Made by a program: the position numbers and the translations under genes
DNA from: Devosia sp. Root413D1
GTDB taxonomy: Bacteria; Pseudomonadota; Alphaproteobacteria; Rhizobiales; Devosiaceae
DNA: 64,000 bases
Reading direction: 5' to 3'
NCBI RefSeq assembly: GCF_001425235.1
Contig: NZ_LMEA01000011.1
Location: 803,523 to 867,522, forward strand
Notes under the pieces: model-generated
The model's database searches: none
What the model saw: the letters and a program-made list of their open reading frames with translations, nothing else
What the model was told of the DNA's origin: nothing
Part shown: positions 48,002-56,850 of the stretch, in pieces
Position numbering within the stretch: the stretch's first letter is position 1
How the letters are laid out: every line of letters begins with the position of its first letter

Positions 48002-49000
48002 GTGAAGAGAAGAAGCGTTCTGATCGGCTCGGCCATCGTGCCGCTGCTGCCGTTGAGTGCCCTGGGGCAAGAGGCTCCGAACTGCGACCCCGAGGAGGGT
48101 GGCGGTGGGCTGATCACCATAGAGAAGATGGCGAAGTTCTCGCCCAGGGCGCGCAGCGATCTGCTTGAAGCGATCGTCAAAGGCTGGCGCCACGTCATCG
48201 GAGAGCAGATCATCACTCCGATCCGGGCCCAGCACTTCCTGGCGCAGATCGCCACCGAAACCGGCGGATTTGCGCGCATCGACGAGAACCTCAACTACTC
48301 GGCCAAGCGACTGCGGCAGGTGTTCAAGTCACGCGTCACCACCGCCGATGCCGAACGACTGCAGCACCGGCCGCAGGACATCGCCAACCATGTGTATGGC
48401 GGCGCGTTCGGGCGCCAGCAGCTGGGCAACACCGAACCCAATGACGGGTGGACCTACCGTGGATCGGGCTTCATGCAGCTCACCGGCCGCGACAATTTCA
48501 AGCGACGCGGCGAAAAGCTGGGTCTCAATCTGGTCGGCGATCCCGAGCAGGTGCGAAAGCCCGACACCGGCTTCAAGGTGGCGACCTCGTTCTGGGCGGC
48601 GGTGAACGCCAACCGCCCGGCCGACGCCGATGACCTCCGGGAAGTTCGCCGCCTGATCAATGGCGGCAAGAATGGCCTTGAGGAGGCGGGCGTTTGGCTC
48701 GCCCGCGCCAGGCGCAATTTCACCAACGTGCCCACGACGCCAGAGGAAGCCGACAAGTTCGACCCGTCCGAACTGCAGGCCGTCAAGTCGACGCTGGAGA
48801 AGCTCGGACTGCTGGAGCCCAATCCGGAGGAGTCCGGAAACCTGGCAGATCTGATACGCGCACTGGTGAAATTCAGGGCCGATGAGGGCTTCCCCATCCT
48901 CGATGTCGCCAACCTGCTCCCGCCACAGCAGTTGCGCGCGCTCTACGACGAAGACGTGCTGTACGCGCTGACCGATTACCAGGCGCGACTGCCGGAATAA
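48002..49000 (+). CDS. Exported GH19 family glycoside hydrolase (chitinase/endolysin-like)
   Basis: A 332-residue exported enzyme. GTG 48002 is chosen because GAGAGG precedes it and the signal peptide (VKRRSVLIGSAIVPLLPLSA) begins at once; an ATG seven codons upstream is possible. GH19 features: HFLAQIATETGGFARIDENL with catalytic Glu near 85, NHVYGGAFG, WTYRGSGFMQLTGRDNF, and TSFWAAVNAN. These are closest in look to phage-endolysin-type GH19 proteins, which act on peptidoglycan, though chitin is also possible. The last 85 residues (DPSELQAVKSTLEKLGLL onward) form a separate helical domain. Third gene of the S8-S1-GH19 operon. Confidence 0.88.
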   Translation: MKRRSVLIGSAIVPLLPLSALGQEAPNCDPEEGGGGLITIEKMAKFSPRARSDLLEAIVKGWRHVIGEQIITPIRAQHFLAQIATETGGFARIDENLNYSAKRLRQVFKSRVTTADAERLQHRPQDIANHVYGGAFGRQQLGNTEPNDGWTYRGSGFMQLTGRDNFKRRGEKLGLNLVGDPEQVRKPDTGFKVATSFWAAVNANRPADADDLREVRRLINGGKNGLEEAGVWLARARRNFTNVPTTPEEADKFDPSELQAVKSTLEKLGLLEPNPEESGNLADLIRALVKFRADEGFPILDVANLLPPQQLRALYDEDVLYALTDYQARLPE

Positions 49001-49012
49001 CCGGTGGCAAAA

Positions 49013-49038
49013 GCGGGGAGCGCTTCGTGGCTCCCCGC
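49013..49038 (-). terminator. Terminator hairpin between convergent genes
   Basis: GCGGGGAGC (49013-49021) and GCTCCCCGC (49030-49038) form a perfect 9-bp stem with an 8-base loop. On the minus strand it is followed by TTTTGCC, so it best fits termination of the DUF4118 gene. It can also end the GH19 operon coming from the other side. Confidence 0.7.
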
Positions 49039-49049
49039 CTTGCGGCGTC

Positions 49050-49895
49050 TTACCTTTGGTCCCCGGCTCGCTGGCGCTGCAGCGCCAGCGCCAGCAGCAC
49101 GGCGACCACGTCGATGAGCCGCTCCGGCGCCTCAGGGCGCTCGCCCGGCTCGAACGCCAGCCCGATGACGGCCTGTTGGCTGGCCCCCTGTCCGGCCGGC
49201 CAGAAATCGAAGCGTGACGCCAGTTCCGGATAGACGCCGGCGCGCGAACCGGTTCCCCCCGCAGCCAGCGTGCGAACCGCCTCGAGGTCGGGGGCCCCCA
49301 GATCGACACCGCCGACCTTGCTGGTGAAAACCACCTGGCCCTCCGCCACCAGCAGCACTGCGGCGGGAGCCCCGAACAGCGCCGCCAGCGCCTTGCTGGT
49401 GCTCGCGGCGATCGCCTCGGCACTGTCGGCCGCCATCACCTCGCGGCTATAGTCCCTGAGCCGGCTCGCCTGGCTTCTGAGCAACGCCGCTTCAGCGCCC
49501 CGGCGCTGCGAGGTGAACGCCACGGCGCTGACAATCAGCCCGATGAGCAGCAGCAGCCCGATGGCCCAGATATTGGAGGGATCATCTACGGCGAGCGACA
49601 GGCGCGGCTCGGTGAGGAAGAAATTGAAGGCCAGCGCACCGAGCACCGCCGCGGCAAGCGAGGGGCCGAAGCCGAAACTGACCCCGGCGATGACGACGGG
49701 CAGGACGAAGAGCAGCGACAGGTTGGGGATCGGCCCCACCTGGTCGACGCCAACCGCGAGGGCGGTTGCGGCGGCCGTCATGGCAAATGCGGCGAGATAG
49801 CCAAGCGCCGCCCTGCCATAGGGAGAGGCAAAGGCCGACCCGGCGCCTGGAATGGAAGCGGCGTCCTCTGACGCCTTCAATGCAATGTGAGCCAT
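49050..49895 (-). CDS. DUF4118 membrane protein with GAF-like domain (KdpD-like sensor without kinase)
   Basis: A 281-residue inner-membrane protein. Four hydrophobic segments near 27-125 match DUF4118, the membrane module of KdpD (LSLLFVLPVVIAGVSFGFGP, LGALAFNFFLTEP). The C-terminal half reads as a GAF-like cytoplasmic domain (REVMAADSAEAIAASTSKAL, PAAVLLVAEGQVVF). Histidine-kinase and ATP-binding motifs are absent, so it may sense and signal through a partner. The start at 49895 follows GAGGAG and replaces a 32-codon upstream extension. No clear link with its neighbours. Confidence 0.85.
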   Translation of the reverse strand: MAHIALKASEDAASIPGAGSAFASPYGRAALGYLAAFAMTAAATALAVGVDQVGPIPNLSLLFVLPVVIAGVSFGFGPSLAAAVLGALAFNFFLTEPRLSLAVDDPSNIWAIGLLLLIGLIVSAVAFTSQRRGAEAALLRSQASRLRDYSREVMAADSAEAIAASTSKALAALFGAPAAVLLVAEGQVVFTSKVGGVDLGAPDLEAVRTLAAGGTGSRAGVYPELASRFDFWPAGQGASQQAVIGLAFEPGERPEAPERLIDVVAVLLALALQRQRAGDQR

Positions 49896-50094
49896 CTTCG
49901 ACTCCTCAGCTGATCCCTGGAGCAATTCGCAACGCCGGTGGTTTCCGACGTCAGCGCCCTCAAGCTGGTCCCGGAGACATGCGGATTTCAATGTGGAGGG
50001 AGCAGGCCCGGCATAGGGAAATCATATAGATTCGGCGGGACGAGGCGCGCCGCCGAAAGACGTCGGGCAGACGCCCCCTGCGTTCCGCCCTTCC

Positions 50095-51207
50095 CTACGG
50101 GAGAACGCCTGCCGAGAACGCCGGAATGAGGCGGACGGCATTTTCGGCCGTCACCAGCTTCAGGACCTCATCGGGCAGATCCAGCGCGGAAATGCTCCAG
50201 CGTCCGGTGCCAGGCGGGTTGTCATCGGAGTACGGGAAGCACTCGTCGTCGGTTGCGAGAAAGCGCAGGTAGCGGCGGTAGTCGCTCGCCTGCGCCGGAA
50301 AAATATCGGTCCCCATGAGGACGCGGGTCGGGTGCTTCAGCAGCAGCCGCCGTGCCGCGCGGGGCTGGCGTCCGAGCTCGGCGATGCGCGCCGAAATGTC
50401 GATGTGGAAGTTCGGATAGCTGGACAGCATGCGGTCCACCCAGCCCAGATCCTCGGCATAGCAGCCGACATGGGCGCCGATGAAGGCAACGCCGGGGTTG
50501 TCCGCGACTGCGTTTTCCAGCGAGCCGATCAGCCGCTCGAAGCTCGGAAACTGCGGCCCGTGAAAATGCCAGTCCGGGTGGTGCGAGAGCTCCTCGTAGC
50601 GCTCGTTGCTGGCATCGAGCGGGCGAAAGAAGGCAACCGGATCGGCGACGTGGACCAGCACGGGAACACCGGAGGCGGCGACCGCCTGCCAGAGCGGCGA
50701 CAGGCGGCGATCATCGAGAAACAACGGCTCTCCCTGCTCATCGCGGGTGCCGAGGCCAATATCCTTCCACAGTTTCAGCCCGCTGGCGCCGCGCCGGGCA
50801 GAATCGGCGAACGAGGCGGCGAAGCGACCGCCCCAGCCGGTACTGCCGGTCTCCGTCCAGTCGACGCGCGCGAAGCTGGCAAAGCGCCCGGGATGGGCGC
50901 GGTCGTAGCGATCGAGGTTGGCTTCGAGCTCGTCACCCCAGCCGCCGTCGAGGTTGACGACGCCGCGCACGTTGACGCTGTCCAGCATGCTGACGAAAGC
51001 CGGCACATCCGCGACGGCCCAGCCGTCGGTGTGCCAGCGGCCCAGGTGGTTATGGGCATCGAAGGCTGGTAGCGGGAAGGCCTGCGGGTGGTGCTCGACC
51101 AGCCGCACCGTCGCCTCGGGTCGGAAATCCCGCAACAGCAGCTCGATCGGGGCATTGCTGGTTCGCAACGGTACTCTTGCAGCGGCGGGCTTGGATGCAT
51201 CGCTCAT
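50095..51207 (-). CDS. Amidohydrolase family 2 metal-dependent hydrolase
   Basis: A cytoplasmic TIM-barrel hydrolase of about 370 residues (PF04909 type). Landmarks: AFDAHNHLG with paired metal-binding histidines, ASGLKLWKDIG with a barrel lysine, VLVHVADP, FIGAHVGC, and MGTDIF with the late aspartate. Relatives are lactonases, decarboxylases and uncharacterised sugar-locus hydrolases. ATG 51207 has GAGG at good spacing; ATG 51213 is six bases earlier but too close to that site. It lies 18 bases after a GH4 glycosidase gene, so it is probably a step in the same pathway. Substrate unknown. Confidence 0.88.
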   Translation of the reverse strand: MSDASKPAAARVPLRTSNAPIELLLRDFRPEATVRLVEHHPQAFPLPAFDAHNHLGRWHTDGWAVADVPAFVSMLDSVNVRGVVNLDGGWGDELEANLDRYDRAHPGRFASFARVDWTETGSTGWGGRFAASFADSARRGASGLKLWKDIGLGTRDEQGEPLFLDDRRLSPLWQAVAASGVPVLVHVADPVAFFRPLDASNERYEELSHHPDWHFHGPQFPSFERLIGSLENAVADNPGVAFIGAHVGCYAEDLGWVDRMLSSYPNFHIDISARIAELGRQPRAARRLLLKHPTRVLMGTDIFPAQASDYRRYLRFLATDDECFPYSDDNPPGTGRWSISALDLPDEVLKLVTAENAVRLIPAFSAGVLP

Positions 51208-51225
51208 GTTCATGACCTCGAGGGT

Positions 51226-52611
51226 TCAGAAGCGCAGGGCCGCGGGCAGCTGGTGGCTCGTGGCGGTCACCATCTGCCCAAACAGCTCGGTGCCGCGTTG
51301 CGGCCCGAGCGCTGCGACCAGCGGATCGGTCAGGAACAGGCTTTCCAGCGTGCCGCGGTCGCCGGCCAGCACGGCGCTCAGCAGCGCATTCTGCCGTTCG
51401 GCATGCGGACGGACCAGCGCTTCGGCGGCAGCCGGCAGGCGACCGGCATAGACCGGGCGAATACCGGTGCCGGAGAACACGGCATTGGTTTCGACGATCG
51501 TGCCCAAAGGCAGGCCTTCCAGCTGCCCCTGGTTGGGCAGGTTGGCGTTGATCACCAGCGTTTCGCCGCGCAGCAGCGCCCGCAGTTGCGGCACCAGCGC
51601 CTCCTCCGAGGCTGGCGGCAGCGCTGGCACCGTGCCGCCCTGCACCGCCAGCCGATCGGCCTCCTGCGTCGCCTTGCGGCTGCGGCGGCGATAATCGACC
51701 GGCGTCAGGCCGAATTTCCAGTCGGCCGAGTTTGCCAGGTACCAGTTGGACGGCAGGAACTCCGCCAGGTGCCGATCGCCGGCCGCGGCAGCGATGCCCA
51801 GCCGCGTCGTCAGGTCGAACTTCACCCGGTTGTAATCCTCGAAATACCGCTGCTCCTCGTTGTGCTGATCGATCGGTTCGGCACGCCACCCGGTTGCGGC
51901 ATGCTCGGCGGCGAAGGCCAGGTAATCCGGCAGCCAGTCGCGGCCGCCGACGAACGCCTTGTCGGCGAAGGTGAAGTGATTGATGCCCAGCACGTTGATC
52001 TCGACATCGCTATAGGCGAACCGGTCGGTGCCGGTGCGCTGGTTGGCGAGCTGCGCCACCAGGTGCCGTAGCTTGGTCACCTCATGGCACTCGCCCCAGG
52101 CGCGGATGCCGGGGAACACCCGATAGAGCGTCCCGGTCAGCACCGACATCGGGTTGGTCAGGTTGCAGACATAGGCATTGGGGCTGTGCTTGCCGATGGC
52201 CTCGGCAATGGTTGCCATGATCGGGATCGCCCGCATCGAGCGGATAAAGCCGCCTGGCCCGACGGTGTCGCCGACCGACTGCAGGATCCCCGCTTTGGCC
52301 GGCAGGTCGAGATCATGGGCCATATCGTCAAAACTGCCGGGCAATATCGAAATGACCACGACGTCGGCGCCGGCGAGCGCCGCCTGGAGGCTCTCCGCCA
52401 CGACGTAGCGCAGCTTGACCCCATGCGCCTCGGAATAGCTGTTGCCCAGGTCCGCGTTCCGCTGGGCGGCGGCGGCATCGAGGTCGAACAACCGGACCTC
52501 GCCGGCAATCGTCGCGTCATGGACGAGGTCGGCCATCAGCACCCGCGTCCAGTTCAGCGAGCCACCGCCGACATAGGCCAGCGCGATTTCGGCGTTTTGG
52601 GTGTCAGTCAC
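51226..52611 (-). CDS. GH4 family glycosidase (NAD/metal-dependent), first copy
   Basis: A 461-residue cytoplasmic glycosidase. GH4 enzymes use NAD and Mn2+ in an oxidation-elimination mechanism, and act on alpha- or beta-glycosides, some phosphorylated. Landmarks: NAD-binding LAYVGGGSLNWTRVLMADL, metal-site Cys-His in WGECHEVTKLRHL, and LGINHFTF. GTG 52611 is chosen because AAGGAA lies six bases upstream and the Rossmann motif begins shortly after; a 35-codon upstream extension lacks support. Operon with the amidohydrolase; divergent from the GntR regulator. It is clearly different from the second GH4 gene at 57794. Confidence 0.9.
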   Translation of the reverse strand: MTDTQNAEIALAYVGGGSLNWTRVLMADLVHDATIAGEVRLFDLDAAAAQRNADLGNSYSEAHGVKLRYVVAESLQAALAGADVVVISILPGSFDDMAHDLDLPAKAGILQSVGDTVGPGGFIRSMRAIPIMATIAEAIGKHSPNAYVCNLTNPMSVLTGTLYRVFPGIRAWGECHEVTKLRHLVAQLANQRTGTDRFAYSDVEINVLGINHFTFADKAFVGGRDWLPDYLAFAAEHAATGWRAEPIDQHNEEQRYFEDYNRVKFDLTTRLGIAAAAGDRHLAEFLPSNWYLANSADWKFGLTPVDYRRRSRKATQEADRLAVQGGTVPALPPASEEALVPQLRALLRGETLVINANLPNQGQLEGLPLGTIVETNAVFSGTGIRPVYAGRLPAAAEALVRPHAERQNALLSAVLAGDRGTLESLFLTDPLVAALGPQRGTELFGQMVTATSHQLPAALRF

Positions 52612-52734
52612 GTCGCGTTCCTTCAGGTTGATCAGCACAAGCCCCCCGGGCATGTGCGCGGGGGCCAGGGCGGAGGGCATCGCAGTGGTGCGTATTCTGC
52701 TGCACCGGCTGTTCAAACCACCCCGCGAATGCGA

Positions 52735-52787
52735 TGTATCAGTGTCGTCAGCCGGCGCATTGACCGGACTGATACACTAATATATTG
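52735..52787. promoter_or_regulatory. Divergent promoter/operator of the sugar locus
   Basis: TGTATCAGT (52735-52743) and ACTGATACA (52768-52776) are a perfect 9-bp inverted repeat centred 33 bases apart. It overlaps the sequence ACTAATATAT (52776-52785), which is repeated exactly before the sugar-binding-protein gene at 54525-54534. TTGACC (52760-52765) upstream could serve as a -35. The layout suits binding by the GntR regulator encoded next door. Confidence 0.5.
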
Positions 52788-52838
52788 AGCCCGTAAATCG
52801 TCCGGCGCCACTGCCTGTCGCCGGCAAGGAAGATGCGA

Positions 52839-53600
52839 ATGAAGACACCGATCCAGGAGAGCCCGTCGACGCTGGCCGCAAGCCTCGGCCTCGCAAGGCC
52901 GCACCAGGCCGAGCGGCGCACCAACGCCGCGGTGATCCACGATGCGCTCTACAAGTCGATTGCCCGCATGGAGCTCCGGCCGGGCGAGCCGCTGCAGGAA
53001 AAGGCGCTGACCGAGCTGTTCGGCGTGAGCCGGACGCCGGTGCGCGAGGCCCTGGTCCGCCTGCAGGGCGAGGGGTTGGTGGATATGCAGCCGCAGGCGG
53101 GGACCTCGGTCGCCCTGATCCCGAAGGCGGCGATCCGCGAATCCATCATCATCCGCCGCGGGCTCGAGCAACTGGCGGTCACCCGCCTGGCCGCGGTGGC
53201 CAACGAGCGGGATATCGCCCGCCTCGATCTGCTGATCGCCCAGCAGCGGCTGGCCGTGTCGATCGACGACCAGGTTGGCTTTCACGATGCCGACGAAGAG
53301 TTCCACGAGCTCATCGCTCTCGCTGCCGGGTTCTCGATGCTCTGGCCGATGGTGCGGCAGATGAAGGTGCATCTCGATCGGCTGCGCGTCTTGTCGCTGC
53401 CGCTGGAGGGACGCATGGGCGTCACCGTCGACGAGCACCAGCGCATCCGCGACGCCATTGCCGCGCGGGACGTGGAGGCGGCGAGCAATGCCATGCACGA
53501 CCATCTTGGGGTGATGATCCCCTACATCGACCATCTCAGTTCGAGCTACCCCGATTATTTCGTCAACGCCAGGGAAGCTCACCGCGTGCCGACCATCTGA
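52839..53600 (+). CDS. GntR family transcriptional regulator, FCD subfamily
   Basis: A 253-residue DNA-binding repressor or activator. The winged helix lies near 30-95 (VIHDALYKSIARMELRPGEP, LTELFGVSRTPVREALVRLQ). The FCD effector-binding domain follows (about 105-230) with metal-ligand-like residues in FHDADEEFHELI, DEHQRIRDAI and AMHDHLG. ATG 52839 is preferred, since AAGGA lies eight bases upstream; ATG 52833 is only two bases from it. It stands between the divergent GH4-amidohydrolase pair and the NagB/ABC genes, so it probably controls both, with a sugar or sugar acid as effector. Confidence 0.9.
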   Translation: MKTPIQESPSTLAASLGLARPHQAERRTNAAVIHDALYKSIARMELRPGEPLQEKALTELFGVSRTPVREALVRLQGEGLVDMQPQAGTSVALIPKAAIRESIIIRRGLEQLAVTRLAAVANERDIARLDLLIAQQRLAVSIDDQVGFHDADEEFHELIALAAGFSMLWPMVRQMKVHLDRLRVLSLPLEGRMGVTVDEHQRIRDAIAARDVEAASNAMHDHLGVMIPYIDHLSSSYPDYFVNAREAHRVPTI

Positions 53601-53668
53601 GGGGGCCCTGCCCCACTGCTGGACGAACAATTGCCGGCCGGTCCGGCCCGTTTCACCGAGGTTTCTCT

Positions 53669-54433
53669 ATGATAGTGACTCACGAATTCGAATCGAAGGT
53701 GGCGAGCGGCGCGGCCGCCGCGGCCCTCGGGGCTGCGGCGATCGCCGACACCATTGCGGCGCGCGGCCACGCCAATATCGTCGTGGCGACCGGGGCCAGC
53801 CAGTTCGAGATGCTGGACCATCTGGTCGCCGCAGCCCATGTCGACTGGTCGCGTGTTTCGGCGTTCCACCTCGATGAGTATGTGGGCATCGCCCCCGACG
53901 CCAAGGCCAGCTTCCGGCGCTACCTGAGAGAGCGCTTCACCCACAAGCTGCCCGCGCTGGGCGCCTTTACCTTCATCGAGGGCGACGCCGAGAATCTGGA
54001 TGCCGAACTCGAGCGGCTGAACCTCCTGCTCGACGCCCATCCGATCGACGTGATGTTCGCCGGCATCGGCGAAAATGGCCACCTGGCGTTCAACGATCCG
54101 CCGGCCGACTTCACCTCGACCATCGCCTACAAGCTGGTGGAACTCGACCTGCCCTGCCGGCAGCAGCAGGTGCGCGAGGGCTGGTTTGCTGACCTCGACG
54201 CCGTACCCCTGCATGCCATCTCGATGACCGTGCAGCGGATCCTGAGCAGCCGGACCATCGTCCTGACGGTATCGGACGAACGCAAGGCTGACGCGGTGCA
54301 GAAGGTGCTGGGGGGGGAGATCAGCAACCTCTGCCCTGCCTCCATCCTGCAGCAGCACGACGCCTGCCACCTCTTCCTCGACCGCAGCGCCGCGATGCGC
54401 CTGTCGCCCCGGCGCGCCAGCCTGACCGCATAA
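53669..54433 (+). CDS. nagB: Glucosamine-6-phosphate deaminase-like protein
   Basis: A 254-residue cytoplasmic enzyme of the NagB/6-phosphogluconolactonase fold. NagB converts glucosamine-6-phosphate to fructose-6-phosphate and ammonia. Visible: VATGASQFEMLDHL (phosphate loop), VSAFHLDEYVGI, and GIGENGHLAFNDPP with the catalytic residues and substrate loop, then VSDERKADAVQKVL. Length matches bacterial NagB. GAGG precedes the ATG. It sits between GntR and a sugar ABC importer and with the GlcNAc-kinase-like gene at 59480 points to amino-sugar use. A galactosamine-type isomerase of the same family cannot be excluded. Confidence 0.85.
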   Translation: MIVTHEFESKVASGAAAAALGAAAIADTIAARGHANIVVATGASQFEMLDHLVAAAHVDWSRVSAFHLDEYVGIAPDAKASFRRYLRERFTHKLPALGAFTFIEGDAENLDAELERLNLLLDAHPIDVMFAGIGENGHLAFNDPPADFTSTIAYKLVELDLPCRQQQVREGWFADLDAVPLHAISMTVQRILSSRTIVLTVSDERKADAVQKVLGGEISNLCPASILQQHDACHLFLDRSAAMRLSPRRASLTA

Positions 54434-54505
54434 GCCTCGGCAGCGACTGCCCGCTGACGCCCCGATTGACCGAGACGACACCACTGCCCCTTCCCGGGGA
54501 TACTG

Positions 54506-54536
54506 TTGACGATCGAAAGAAAATACTAATATATCA
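54506..54536 (+). promoter_or_regulatory. Promoter with shared operator motif before the sugar-binding-protein gene
   Basis: TTGACG (54506-54511) and TATATC (54530-54535) are 18 bases apart and look like a sigma70 promoter. The -10 overlaps ACTAATATAT (54525-54534), the same ten bases found in the divergent control region at 52776-52785. A regulator binding there would cover the -10 box, so repression is the simplest reading. Confidence 0.5.
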
Positions 54537-54582
54537 CAACGAGGATGACGGCCCCGCGGGCTGGATGACAGGGAGACAGATG

Positions 54583-55866
54583 ATGACACGGATGGATAGA
54601 CGAACGCTTCTTGTCGGGGGCGCCGCGACGGCGGCCTATCTCGGGCTTTCAGGGTTCTCGCGCGCCGAAGATACCCTCATGCGCATGGCCTGGTGGGGCG
54701 GCCAGTCCCGCGCCGAGCGGACGCTGCAGGCGCTGGCGATCTATGCCCAGCAACACCCCGGCCACACCGTCGATACCGAATATCTCGGCTGGGACGACTA
54801 TTGGCCGAGGATCGCCACTCAGTCCGCCGGCGGCAACGCCCCGGACGTGCTGCAGATGGATATCGAGTACCTGGCCGAGTACGCCTCACGCGGCGTGCTG
54901 CTCGACCTCGACAGCTATGTCGGCTCGGCTCTCTCGGTCGGCGATTTCGACCCGGCCGTGCTCGACAACGGCAAGGTCGGCGGAAAACTCTATGCCGTGG
55001 CCAACGGCGTGAACGCGGTGGCCATCGCCTACAACTCGGTCGCCTATGAGGAGGCCGGCGTGGCGCCGCCCGACGCCTCCACCACCTGGGAGCAGTTTGC
55101 CCAGCTGACCGCCGAGTTTAGCAGGAAGACCAAGCGCCAGGGCATGTTCGGCACGGCCGATGGCAGTGCGGCCCAGCCGGTGCTCGAAACCTGGCTGCGC
55201 CAGCGCGGCAAGGAACTCTACACCCCGCAGGGCAAGCTCGCCTACGATGCCGGCGATATCACCGAGTGGTTCCAGATGTGGGCCGACATGCGCGCCGCCG
55301 GCTCGATCCCGCCCGGCGATATCGAGGCTCTGGGGCAAGGCAGCATCGACAACTCGCTGTTTGCCCAGTCGCGCGCCGCCGTGGCCTGGGCCAACTCCAA
55401 CGAATACGTGGCCTACCAGAGCTTTACGCCCGATCCGGTGCGCCTCTCGCCCTATCCGCGGGTCGGCGCCGACGGCAAGGGCGGGCTCTACGTGAAGCCG
55501 TCGCAGTTCTTCGCCGTATCGGCCCGCAGCCGGAACCCCGAGGCGGCCGTCGTCCTGCTGAACTTCCTCTTGACCGACCCGGCCGCCACCACGGCGCTCG
55601 GCAGCGAACGGGGGATCCCCGCATCGGCGGCGGTGCGCCAGCGACTGAGCCCGTCGATGGATGAAGCCGACAAATTGATGAGCGACTACATCTCCGGTCT
55701 GGGCGAACTTGCCGGAGCGCTGCCGCCGCCGCAGCCGCCCGGCAACGGTGAGATCACCGATGCCTTCAGCAGCGCCTCGCAGGAGGTTTCGTTCGGCGCC
55801 AAGTCGCCGGCCGATGCCGCTGCCGACTATATCGCCAGGGCCGAAGCGGTGCTCACCCGCGCCTGA
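54583..55866 (+). CDS. Sugar ABC transporter substrate-binding protein (family 1)
   Basis: A 427-residue exported binding protein. The N-terminus DRRTLLVGGAATAAYLGLSG begins with an RR pair reminiscent of Tat signals, with cleavage near SRAED. The mature protein shows the SBP_bac_1 pattern: MAWWGGQSRAERT, NAPDVLQMDIEYLAEYASRG, AVANGVNAVAIAYNSVAYEE and RNPEAAVVLLNFLL. ATG 54583 has GGGAG at seven bases; the adjacent ATG 54580 is also possible. First gene of a binding protein-permease-permease set. No ATPase is encoded nearby; such systems often borrow a shared MsmK/UgpC-type ATPase. Ligand probably an oligosaccharide. Confidence 0.92.
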   Translation: MTRMDRRTLLVGGAATAAYLGLSGFSRAEDTLMRMAWWGGQSRAERTLQALAIYAQQHPGHTVDTEYLGWDDYWPRIATQSAGGNAPDVLQMDIEYLAEYASRGVLLDLDSYVGSALSVGDFDPAVLDNGKVGGKLYAVANGVNAVAIAYNSVAYEEAGVAPPDASTTWEQFAQLTAEFSRKTKRQGMFGTADGSAAQPVLETWLRQRGKELYTPQGKLAYDAGDITEWFQMWADMRAAGSIPPGDIEALGQGSIDNSLFAQSRAAVAWANSNEYVAYQSFTPDPVRLSPYPRVGADGKGGLYVKPSQFFAVSARSRNPEAAVVLLNFLLTDPAATTALGSERGIPASAAVRQRLSPSMDEADKLMSDYISGLGELAGALPPPQPPGNGEITDAFSSASQEVSFGAKSPADAAADYIARAEAVLTRA

Positions 55867-55944
55867 TGCCGACGCCGGGCCAGCCTCGCGCTTGGCCCGG
55901 CTCCCGCCCGCCCCAGCGCGGCACCATTCCAAACGAGCCCTCTC

Positions 55945-56850
55945 ATGCCATCTTCGCCCCGGCGAACCAGCCAAACGCTGCGCAAGGCCGCCCCGGCCTA
56001 TCTGTTCCTGACGCCATGGTTGCTGGGGCTGCTCGGCCTGACCATGGGCCCAACGCTGATTTCGCTCTACCTGTCCTTCACCAGCTTCGACCTGTTCCAG
56101 GCGCCGCAGTGGATCGGCGCGGACAACTACCTGCGGATCGCCACCGCCGATCCGAACTTCATGGCCTCGATGCGCGTGACCTTCATGTTCGTGGTGACCG
56201 CCGTGCCGCTGAAGCTCTGCTTCGCCCTGGCCCTCGCCATGATCCTGAACCGCGGCATCAGCGGATTGCCGGTGTACCGGGCGATCTTCTACCTGCCCTC
56301 GCTGCTCGGCTCGAGCATTGCCGTTGCCATCCTGTGGCGGCAGCTGTTTGCCGGCGATGGGGTGGTGAACGGGCTGCTCGCGCCGTTCGGTATCCAGGGA
56401 CCGAGCTGGATTTCCGACCCGCGCTATTCGCTCTGGTCGCTGGTGCTGCTCAGCGCCTGGCAGTTCGGCTCGCCCATGGTAATCTTCCTCGCCGGGCTTC
56501 GGCAGATCCCCACCGATCTCTATGAGGCCGCCAGCATCGATGGCGCCACGAGGCTGCGCAAGTTCGTCTCGATCACCCTGCCTTTGCTGACGCCGGTGAT
56601 CTTCTTCAACTTCATCGTGGCGATGATCGACGCCTTCCAGTCGTTCACGCCGGCCTTCGTGGTGTCGCGCGGCACCGGCGGCCCGCTGAACTCCACCCTG
56701 TTCTACGCCCTCTACATTTACCGCGAGGCCTTCGGCTTCTTCCACATGGGCTACGCCTCGGCGCTGGCCTGGGTGCTGCTCGTCATCATCGCGATCTTCA
56801 CCGCCATCGCATTCCTCACATCACGTTTCTGGGTCTACTACGATGCTTGA
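55945..56850 (+). CDS. Sugar ABC transporter permease, MalF type
   Basis: A 301-residue inner-membrane permease with six hydrophobic segments: YLFLTPWLLGLLGLTMGP is the first helix, and the C-terminal half has the EAA loop YEAASIDGATRLRKFVSITL, which docks the ATPase. The family motif AWQFGSPMVIFLAGLRQIP is present. It overlaps the next permease gene by eight bases, which indicates translational coupling. Confidence 0.93.
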   Translation: MPSSPRRTSQTLRKAAPAYLFLTPWLLGLLGLTMGPTLISLYLSFTSFDLFQAPQWIGADNYLRIATADPNFMASMRVTFMFVVTAVPLKLCFALALAMILNRGISGLPVYRAIFYLPSLLGSSIAVAILWRQLFAGDGVVNGLLAPFGIQGPSWISDPRYSLWSLVLLSAWQFGSPMVIFLAGLRQIPTDLYEAASIDGATRLRKFVSITLPLLTPVIFFNFIVAMIDAFQSFTPAFVVSRGTGGPLNSTLFYALYIYREAFGFFHMGYASALAWVLLVIIAIFTAIAFLTSRFWVYYDA

